Origin: Favolaschia claudopus
Lineage: Eukaryota > Basidiomycota > Agaricomycetes > Agaricales > Mycenaceae
Length of the DNA stretch: 64,000 bases
NCBI GenBank assembly: GCA_037176885.1
Contig: JAWWNJ010000052.1
Coordinates: forward strand, 744,001 to 808,000
Direction: 5' to 3'
Part shown: positions 56,479-64,000 of the stretch, one piece after another
Layout of the letters: the number at the start of each line of letters is the position of its first letter
Numbering within the stretch: position 1 is the stretch's first letter
Position numbers and translations under genes: made by a program
The notes under the pieces: generated by a model
What the model was told of the DNA's origin: nothing
Database searches by the model: none
Seen by the model: the letters and a program-made list of their open reading frames with translations, nothing else

Positions 56479-57378
56479 CTCCCCACAGTGACGTGGAGCA
56501 ACTGCGCAAAGCTCTCAAAAGCAAGAAGGCCTGGGTCATTGACCTCCTCAAATACTGGGACGACATCCTTTTTCCCGACGCCGACAACGATGACGGGGCC
56601 GCACGAGGTGGTGATGATGACGAGATGGAGTCGGTTTTAGATGCCTTCAACAACGCTCCTTCGCGTGAGAGTCCGCCTGTCGTACGTCCTCCTTTTCATT
56701 GATGTTCACGACTAACTGAGCCGACAGGATCACGCCGGCGAAGATGAAAACAATAACCACGAGGGCGAACAAGACCCGGTAAGCATCATACTTATGGTAT
56801 CATACTTACAACGCTTACACGACGAGTCTGTTAGGGTAAGAGCCCCAGCCCTCGTCGCAGGCGCAGGGATTCGACCGATACCAGTACGCCCACTCCGCAA
56901 CCTCCCCGCGTTCGGCGTCGCACGGAGGGCCCGGACAACGGTACACCGCCTCAAACTCGTCGCAGAAATGCTCGGGATCAGTCTCGTTCAGCCGCCCCTA
57001 GGCGTGCAGCTGTACGCCGCTAGAAAACTCAATCCATGTACATTATATAGCCGAAATGAATTGATATTCTTGGATAATGGCTTGAATTGCGTCGTAATGT
57101 ACAATAATGGCTTATATACATATAATCCCCGGGAGGGATTATCACGGATTGTACGCGCTTGAGTGGTCTACACCTATGCGCTGCAATCCCCCAAATGATT
57201 ATCGGCTTATGGCGGCTTGTGCCGGCTTACAGACCAGTACAAGCGGTCTAGGATTTTTCCGACACCCGCTTCTCCATTCAAATGTTTCTCATGAAAGTTT
57301 TCCAGAGAATCGCATCAAACATTCAAACTCCGACCTCGAGAGGTATAAAGAGTCGAGAGGTTTTTGGTAGGTTCCCCA

Positions 57379-57885
57379 TAGTCTCTTATAAACAGACAAT
57401 ATAAACAAAATGTCCTCGTGCCTGCGGTTGTTATATATTAGTCTATCGCTTCCCACGGTGAATTGACAGGAGGGTCCGCTTATTATGTAATCTCGAATTT
57501 CTCGGATTCACTTACCCAATTTTCGACGTGTTTTTGCGCGTATTTCAGGCGCCATCCTTACAAGACGTCTCAACGGAGCATTTTGACAACTTGACGCAAG
57601 TGGAGAGCTGTCGAAATGGGTGAGTTGCGGTTTGATGCGTTGGCCGGCGGCCAAAGGCGGCCAAGATGTATCGCATTTTGACTACCTACGGGAATTCTGA
57701 GGAGTATGACCTCCGGAGAGTGTAAAAGGATATCTTAAAATACATCTTACCACCAAAACTATGGAAAAATGAGCAACGATGCGGGAAAAAGGGCGAGGAA
57801 GTGTCGTGGGAACAAATTGCCAAACAAGATGATTATATAATAAGGCAACCCTCCTAGGGCCGGTGGCGCGGTAAGTTACAGACTA
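57379..57885. mobile_element. TAG element 4, 507 bp, 9-10-bp TSD
   Basis: Ends TAGTCTCTTATAAACAGAC... and ...GTAAGTTACAGACTA, flanked by AGGTTCCCCA (57369-57378 and 57886-57895). The right end read inverted (TAGTCTGTAACTTACCGCGCC) matches the inner arm of TAG element 3. The left end has an imperfect hairpin at about 57390-57445. It lies about 150 bp upstream of the next gene. Confidence 0.85.
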
Positions 57886-58038
57886 AGGTTCCCCACCGAT
57901 TCCCCTACTTGGGCACCCCCTTGACTCGCTCCCTCTGGCCCTTCTTTTCTATCTTTCTACCCGGCGAAGATCTTGAGCGCATTGCGCTGAGGATCAACTT
58001 CTCTTGCCCGCTAATTTTGCGACGTCTCATCCGCGAGA

Positions 58039-59345
58039 TGGCTTCCGACAAAGACACCCCCCGCCAGCGTCCACCTGCCTCAGCCGCTCGATCTGTTCGC
58101 CGTGCCTCCAGGGCTCCCACCCGGGCAACTTCGATTTCCCCGGTAACGGTCGTAACTCACTCCCGCTAGACCGCTTCGACGTCGGCGAGGCAGTTGTCGT
58201 CGAAGGGCGACGACGACAAGCCCAAGGCCCGCCCCAAGGCCGCTGGCGGTTCCACCAAGTCGAACAAGAGCGGCGGCAAGCCTGCCGCTGACTCTGAGCA
58301 GCCGGGCAAGTCGGCCCCTGCGCCCAAAGTAAGCGATTCCATTCTTTCTTAGTCTCTCTTTCATTTATCTTCTCTTCTCTTTTACAGGACGAAGACACTC
58401 CCCGGAAACAAAAGCCCCTCCCGAAGTTCAAGAAGACTGTGAGCGGTTTTTCCTAATCCAATCCCAGCGGCTAACGCTTCGTTTCAGACAGACACATCCA
58501 CCGCCGAAGACCCCAGCCGGGTCACCGTGAAGAAGCGCAAGATCATGGTGCCCGCTGACTCGCCCCTGGCTGTTGCCAGCGGGTCGAAGCGCAAGGCCTC
58601 CGCCACCGCAAACCTCGCCGGCGAAGAAAGTCAAGGAGGACAAGGGCAAGGGCAAGGCGCCCGCCCGTCAGGAGGTAGTAGTTACTCGTTGTTGTCCCAA
58701 ATGTAAGGCGGACATAGAGTTAACTATAAACTTTTCCTAGACTCCCCCAATCGAATACGTCTCCGAATCCGAGGTCAAGGCTTGCAAGAAGCCTATCGTT
58801 CGTAAGTGAAATCTAATTCTCAAGTACAACCGGCCGCTGAATTCTTCCGTCATAGTTATCACCAAGCCTCCGCCGGCGGGAAAGGCTTCCACTTCAAAGC
58901 CAACCCCCCGCCACCCTCAAGAGGATGTCACAATTGACGAGGTGCCCTCAATGACCAATGTCGTGGCCGACATGGCCTACCGTATGATCATTCGCAACCT
59001 CGGTATCAACCCGGTGAGCCTCGGTTCAATTTCTCTCAATTTTATCTCGCCAACCCGCCGACCACCAAGAAGGCCAAAGGAGAGGGCTTTGTTATTCCCA
59101 ACAAAGAGCTCCTCAAGAAATTCCTTTCTGCCTACCCGAACGCCGCTATGCGCAAGGAGCTCCCGATCGACCCAGAGCGGGGAATGCTCGCCCTCAGCTT
59201 TGAGTTTACGAAGGAGCCGATTAATGGAGAGAAGGAATACGATGACCGAGAGAGCCGAGCCTTGCGGCGCGCTTTCGTCGACGCACATGAATGTCACGGT
59301 GCGAACCCTGTCAATCACCACGGTCACCCGGTGGCGATGTAAGAA
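58039..59345 (+). CDS. Lysine-rich protein of unknown family, 3' end lost to a LINE insertion
   Basis: The ATG at 58039 (MASDKDTPRQRPPAS) opens a disordered, basic N-terminal half: KPKARPKAAGGSTKSNKSGG, then DEDTPRKQKPLPKFKKT, and TVKKRKIMVPAD, with introns near 58329-58388, 58440-58487 and 58675-58740. A more ordered part follows (ITKPPPAGKAS, VADMAYRMIIRNLGINP, GEGFVIPNKELLKKF, MLALSFEFTKEPINGEKEYDDRESRALRRAF). This suggests a nuclear protein, but no family is recognised. Homology to a LINE RT begins on the other strand at 59364, so the 3' end is probably truncated. Confidence 0.55.
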
Positions 59346-59363
59346 GGTTGCCCAACGAATCAG

Positions 59364-59905
59364 TTATCGGGGAAAACCCAGCGCTGCTAATTCTTCGACG
59401 ACTTGATGAGAGATTCGGTTGAAGGCACCTTTCAAGTCGTAGAACAGGGTTGAGACAGTGTTGCCCTCATCCAGCTGGGATCGGACACGGTGAATGTAAC
59501 CGTCGATAGCCTGTTGTGTGCTGTGGGCTGGTCTACCACCGTACTGGGCATCCTCGAGAAAACCTAGAGACTCTGCGTCAAATGAAAGACGGTCGGCAAT
59601 CAAGCGCTCGAGGGGCTTAGCGATGCTTTGGCGGAGGTCTTGTCCTTCTTCCCGGCTTTAGGGACCGGCGTGGCGACGTTGGCTTTGAACGGCGAGGGCT
59701 TGATTCCCAGAGCCACAGATGCTTGGAAGATGAGGCGGATCCACTCCTGAAGGACTGAGTAACCGCGTTGCACGTATCCTATTTGAAGACCATAGCGGTC
59801 AGGCGCTTTCCAGGGCGGTGTCGTGGATATGACCTTATCGACCTAGGAGTCGGAGACAGCGTGAAAGGGACGTTCGTTGGCAATTGGGATTGATTCCGCA
59901 AGTGA
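59364..59905 (-). pseudogene. LINE reverse transcriptase fragment
   Basis: Minus-strand blocks PPWKAPD, FKANVATPVPKAGKKDK, SPLERLIADRLSFDAES-like and DAQYGGRPAHSTQQA, then VSTLFYDLKGAFNRISH, correspond to RT regions 1-3 of non-LTR elements. Frame changes occur near 59620 and 59850. The YxDD motif is not reached. Orientation is opposite to the neighbouring gene. Confidence 0.8.
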
Positions 59906-60169
59906 GACAGGGTTTGTAAACCGGCAGGTTTAGTTCGACGGCTTTGTTACCGAACCAAGAACGAGCAAGGACGCGGCCACGATCGAGATGGGAGAGAGCT
60001 GTTACAGTGACGACTGCCACAATGCACTATTGGACTGAACTAGATAAGTCCAGTACATATACTATACAGGTTTTGACATGCGCTTTCCTCAGAAAGCGCA
60101 CGTGGAATTTTGCTTTATCAGAATCGCAGTCAATTGTGCTGCTGCAATTACTCAGTAGCGAAAGCAGCC

Positions 60170-62554
60170 CTATTGCCGACCCGGGTAAACTCTCAGCCTC
60201 GTTGGTTCGGGGAAAGGCTCGGGCAGCCCTTGTTTGGGCCCATCTGAGTAGAATATCTTGGGCTGCCAGGACAGTTGTTTGTCCATAATGCACCTGTGAC
60301 TCCAATGAAAAAATTAAATGAATGCTGAGTATATCTCCAAAACGTACGAATTTCTGAATTTTCCCACCAACGCCTTCTTTCCCCTGCACCGTACAAATAT
60401 TCATGCAGTTAAACGCTTAGATAGTAGACAACAGACTGGTAATCAGCATAGCTCATTTGTAGGACTTTCTCGCTCAAAACCATATTCCTGAAGCCATTTG
60501 TTGAGAAAGCGTCTGGCATGGACAGAGACAAACCATTTCTCGCCGAGTTTGGCTTTGGCGAAATGCATTAGATCTTGCACGGTGATGAAGTTCACAAAGG
60601 CGTATCCAGCATTGCGGCCTGAAGTGCTTGGTTGGTGGGAGGTGATGTGGTCAAAGAAATACCGACGAACCAGTTCGCAAGTCCATTCTTAGGTACAGGA
60701 AGTCGATCTTGCGAGGGCATACATTGTCTATGTGTGCCATCAGCTCCTTGTCGCTGATCCTGTTGGGTATATTTTTTATCATGACCGTTGTGCGGGTGTC
60801 TTGGCCGTGCTCAATGCGCGCCAGGTTCAACTGATTCCGCTCAGCGGAGTTGTTGTTCTGTTGAGCAGCCCGCAATGGCACAACGTTAACGGTCATGGGG
60901 ATTAGGGGACCAGGAAGGCGAACAGAATGAATCGGCAGAGGATGCTGGAGGGAATTGAACAGCGCATTCCCGGGAAACAAGGGCGGAGGAGGGTAATACA
61001 ATGAAGCTGTGTGTTGGGGTCTCGGCCGTAAACATTGCCAGTACTCGCTTTCAGGAGTGGTGGAAAGGGGATCGGGAAACCCATATATACTAGGGACCAT
61101 CGTTTTCTGATCTGAGGTCCAGGTACCCATGTTTATGTTGGGCGCTGCCGAATATTGCTCTTGCCCTTTGTAGTTGAAGACGTAGGGATATTGCGTTGGG
61201 GGACAGGAGTGACCGTAAGCCGGAATACCAAATGGAGAGAGGTGACCAGGGCCCTCGTGAATTAGCCCAAGGGGTGGATGTGAGACACCATCCACATTGC
61301 GGGCAGGCGACGCGACGTCCAAATCCTGTTGCTCAGGGTTGCCAGTGGAAAGACGCATATTGTACAGCACCTTGCCATCGAGCTCGGTGCGTGCAACGTG
61401 AGCCTCGCGAACATCGTAGTATTCCACGCAAAAGAATTTACGAGACGCGGTCTACAGTCATGTTATCAGATTGGTCGCTAAGAATTGGAAAGCGACTGCA
61501 TACCTGTTCCATTCCTGGGGCAGGACCAAACGATTGGAGTGCACCATACAGTTTCAAGAGACTAGTGACCCTTGTGATACCTATTTCTTTCTCCAAATCC
61601 TAGAGCATAACATGAGAGCCAAAGCAACCTCAAATCATCCCACCTTTACCTCTTTACTGGTGTGGGGCTCAAATACCAGCTCTATGCTCAAGAAGAATGA
61701 CCCTTGAAGTTCTGCCAAGAAAGAGGACGGCCCGACTGTCTATGAGCAAGTCAGCATTGCTCTCAAACCTCGAGGTGGCACATGCCTCTGTAAGGTCTGG
61801 CGAAGTGACAAACGCACAATCAACCCACCCGCTTATCCCACGAGATTTCATATTTTCGCCAATGCAATCGGCAAGAGCGTCGCCGTCCGTAGGCGTAGAG
61901 AGAAGTACTTGCGCTAATCTGGCCTGTCGAACGTCGTAAAAGGCCAAGATCGCAATACCGTGCGACTCTTGGTAGCGAAGAAGCGCTCCTTTGATGCTGG
62001 CCAGCTCATTCGTTGACGTGCTAAGGGATGGCGTATATTGCGTATTCCTGGAATGCAGTAGGGAGTTGCGGACCGCTAAAGTCCGAAGGATCGCGGACTG
62101 AAGGTCTTTAGAGCTGACTGAGCGGGAGATGTTTCGAGCTGTTGTACCAATGTAGAAGGGAGCAGGACGATAGCACAAATGGAATATACCAGTAAAAAGC
62201 GAGTGGAGATCGTGTCCAGATCGTCAAAGAAAACCTCATCTTCACCGTTGTTTGCGGGTGTAAGGTGGCCGCCCGAGGAGTCAAGGCTCGGATTATGGCT
62301 GGGGCTAGAGCTGATACTTCCCTCGATGGAACTCTCGCTGGCCTTCCAAACACCTTTAATGAAAGGTGCACGGTGCTTGAGAAGGCCTCCACCATTTTGC
62401 ACCGATTGGTGCGTAGGAGATGGAAACCTGAAGGGCGTAAAGCAATGACTACACAATACTTAATTGGGTCAAGTTACCTAACGGTGCCAGAGGAATGATG
62501 GTCTCGAGCAAGCCAGGGAGCAACGGGCAGTCTGAGGTTGGAGGAGTTCGACAT
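60170..62554 (-). CDS. Mei2-like RNA-binding protein
   Basis: The ATG at 62554 begins MSNSSNLRLPVAPWLARD. Exons join through introns at 62428-62477, 62098-62189, 61600-61649, 61452-61503, 60619-60670, 60488-60533, 60384-60436 and 60294-60347, ending at TAG 60170-60172. The N-terminal part holds worn RRM-like segments (AILAFYDVRQARLAQ; CVEYYDVREAHVARTEL). The C-terminal Mei2-type RRM is well kept: TTVMIKNIPNRISDKELMAH, CPRKIDFLYLRMD, NAGYAFVNFITVQDL, KVLQMSYADYQGKE and QPKIFYSDGP. In fission yeast Mei2 drives meiosis by binding RNA. One junction near 61760 is not resolved. It looks like a real host gene among transposons. Confidence 0.85.
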
Positions 62555-62635
62555 GATGGCAGACTGAGACAGTGCACCGTGGAGAAACGTGCACCCCAAC
62601 CATCCTATACTTTAAAACACAACGGGCACAGCATC

Positions 62636-63060
62636 CTAGACTTGAAAAGAGGGCCAGGCCATCAGTCGCGTGACTTTTGACAGAAAATCACGGGGTTTTG
62701 TCAACATCCTACAACACAACCGATGTTGAAACTCACACGCGGTCCCCGGCGCCGCGCGCCGGCGAGTGCAGCGAGCAAGGATTCCAGCAAAAAAATCCAG
62801 GCGGGGCCCCGACAAGCTGTGTACTCCCCGTAGGTAGGGACGCGAGCGCAGCGAGCCGGCCCTGCCGAAGGCGGGGTGCTTAAGCTTGTTGCGCCCAGAA
62901 AGGGAGATCACCCCGTGACTTTCTGTCAAAGCCTGAGAATCCCGCGGCGACGCGCGCCGGCGAGTGCACGCGGGCACGGAATCCAGCAAAACAAAACATG
63001 CGGGGTTTGCCCCGACAAGCTGTGCACCAGCCGTAGGGAGGGACGCGAGCGCACTGAGTG
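62636..63060 (-). repeat. GC-rich dispersed repeat R2, inverted, two units
   Basis: Inverse of 34780-35265: contains CGCGAGCGCAGCGAGCCG, AGCCCCGACAAGCTGTG-like words and TGACTTTCTGTCAAAG. Two units lie about 200 bp apart, as in the other locus. Confidence 0.75.
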
Positions 63061-64000
63061 GGAAGGTAGCGGGTGGGTCGCTGGGTGGACCAAGGGGCGC
63101 TTGATCTGGATGGCGTACCCAAACTCTGCACGTGGCTCACAGCTTGGTCGGTTAACCGACCGATCAGCTGGGTCCACTTAGACTCGACACAGCCACTTCG
63201 CCAGGTTGGTTGGTGATCGATCACGAGCACCAACAGGCGAAAGCTTTGATCGACTGTCATCAAAACCCTGCTTGTGGTGGACCTGGGTTCGAGTCTAGGG
63301 TCCACTCAACATGTTGAGTGCACAGCCACGATTCACACACCGCAAGACATCCCGGTACGTACCGAGGCTGAGTGTGACGTTGTCACAACTGTAACACTTA
63401 ACAACCTTCTGTCTTTTGTCCGCAATTTCTCGACCCTGCGGGCTTGCAGACCTCTGACTTTGCTTGGGCTGTACAGATACGATATTCAAGTCATTTAATT
63501 GCGCGCTTTCTCATGCTGGGACGGCCCGAATGTTCGCAATTTGAATAAATTCTGCCTTTTATCATCCCCCTCTGTTGCCGCGAAATGGGCATCTCCCGCT
63601 CCTCCGGACGCTCCAGAAAAATATTGGCGACACTCAATTTGTTTTTAATGCTCTTTGCATGGTCAAACTCACGAGATTCTCTCGCTCTAGTCACGATCAA
63701 ACTATTTTTTCCCTCATTGCTTCGGGGATTTTGATGCAGTCCGAGGTGAGGCAAAAAATGGGTGAGGAGATCTCAATATTGTTTCATTCAGTCTCTGATG
63801 TACTCGGAAATCCCATTCTAGGTCTGTTAACTGGGCAATTTTTGAATTTTCCATCACCTTCTGTGAGCTTAGGATTACAGTTCCTTTGAAGTATCTTGAT
63901 GCTGCAGCTGCATCACTGGCACTGGCCAGTAATTGGGCTTGTACTTACTGTGGTGTGAGTCAAGAATTCACTCAAGTCAGCCATACAAATGTACGCAACT
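63061..64000. other. Intergenic, no gene recognised
   Basis: Holds a perfect 16-bp palindrome GGTCGGTTAACCGACC (63142-63157) and a segment GGTTCGAGTCTAGGG near 63283 that resembles a tRNA B box without the rest of a tRNA. No supported coding region. Confidence 0.4.

Larger units (their letters stand above)
50861..56490 (+). mobile_element. CACTA/Tnp2-type DNA transposon, 5.6 kb
   Basis: TIRs CACTGTGGGGAG... and ...CTCCCCACAGTG, flanked by ACGT on both sides (50857-50860 and 56491-56494). Many short inverted repeats of the type CTACTC(N)nGAGTAGG crowd both ends, as is typical of En/Spm elements where the DNA-binding protein loads. It carries a truncated Tnp2-type gene. Removing it restores the host gene reading HMEYVEQLR across the junction. 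A 4-bp duplication is one more than usual for CACTA; the sequence permits no 3-bp alternative. Confidence 0.9.
49042..57023 (+). pseudogene. Unidentified multi-exon gene broken by three nested insertions
   Basis: The ATG at 49042 starts a proline/arginine-rich N terminus. Later exons give a charged helical part (REDLQVLLNEAEDVFSAKDS), a globular part (DRVGYVAATETKEAFYSAFK; HLFRNPLLLK/IYACILRGP) and AIWLYSCGHK at 50190. The gene resumes at 50806-50860 and 56491 onward (HMEYVEQLRKALKSKKAW, DLLKYWDDILFPD), then an acidic stretch and a basic tail (SPSPRRRRRDSTD) to TAG at 57021-57023. The insertions are 50226-50796 and 50861-56490. A +1 frameshift near 49520 and a one-A difference at the first insertion show further decay. 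The first intron would be only 31 nt (49177-49207), which is oddly short. Family not recognised. Confidence 0.65.

Noticed and set aside
63119..63300. Possible tRNA-derived SINE (B-box-like GGTTCGAGTCTAGGG)
   Set aside because: The only A-box-like word is about 140 bp away and no poly-A or TSD is visible.

Overview
This window looks like a transposon-dense stretch of a basidiomycete genome, most likely an Agaricomycete. The reasons are short spliceosomal introns of about 46-90 nt, a fungal Mei2-like gene, an F-box/LRR-type gene, and the mix of Copia, gag-only LTR, DIRS/Ngaro-type, LINE, Helitron and CACTA/Tnp2 elements. No ribosomal RNA or convincing tRNA gene, CRISPR array or bacterial operon was seen. 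Genus and species cannot be read from the sequence.

Layout. 1-2115: a truncated minus-strand Copia element (gag, primer-binding site, LTR). 2317-8623: a 6.3-kb element with perfect 218-bp terminal inverted repeats (TIRs) and a 9-bp target-site duplication (TSD). It carries two tail-to-tail genes, a large protein resembling the basidiomycete DUF6589 family and a RecQ-like helicase. 8867-11030: decayed pieces, including a Helitron Rep fragment. 11344-16110: a DIRS/Ngaro-type tyrosine-recombinase retrotransposon (gag, RT, RNase H, YR) on the minus strand. 16500-18990: an F-box-like gene and a LINE RNase H relic. 19000-23900: mostly non-coding, with two hAT-like MITEs and a decayed PalI/Rim9-like gene. 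23900-27700: a minus-strand Helitron Rep-helicase broken by a Tc1/mariner MITE, two solo Copia LTRs, another MITE and a hAT MITE nested inside that MITE. 29464-33244: an LTR element that carries gag only. 34780-36910: GC-rich repeats, a zinc-cluster fragment and an intact, divergent histone H4. 36926-40923: a multi-exon region of unknown function. 41416-44685: a Copia element without pol, whose gag holds a 991-bp TIR element. 46537-47250: a transposase-like fragment. 49042-57023: an unidentified gene broken by a 571-bp element and a 5.6-kb CACTA/Tnp2 element, which itself carries a 499-bp insertion. 57379-57885: a fourth element of the same small type, upstream of a lysine-rich gene (58039-59345). 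Then a LINE RT relic, an apparently intact Mei2-like gene (60170-62554, minus), and GC-rich repeats.

Most interesting system. Four elements (2317-8623, 50226-50796, 52330-52828, 57379-57885) share TAG...CTA ends, a 9-10-bp target duplication and hairpins at one or both ends. The largest encodes a DUF6589-like protein and a RecQ-like helicase instead of any transposase I recognise. They look like one autonomous-type element and three short relatives of a DNA transposon group I cannot place. This copy is dead: each gene has an in-frame TGA, and the helicase also has a frameshift and a MITE insertion. Its TIRs are nevertheless identical.
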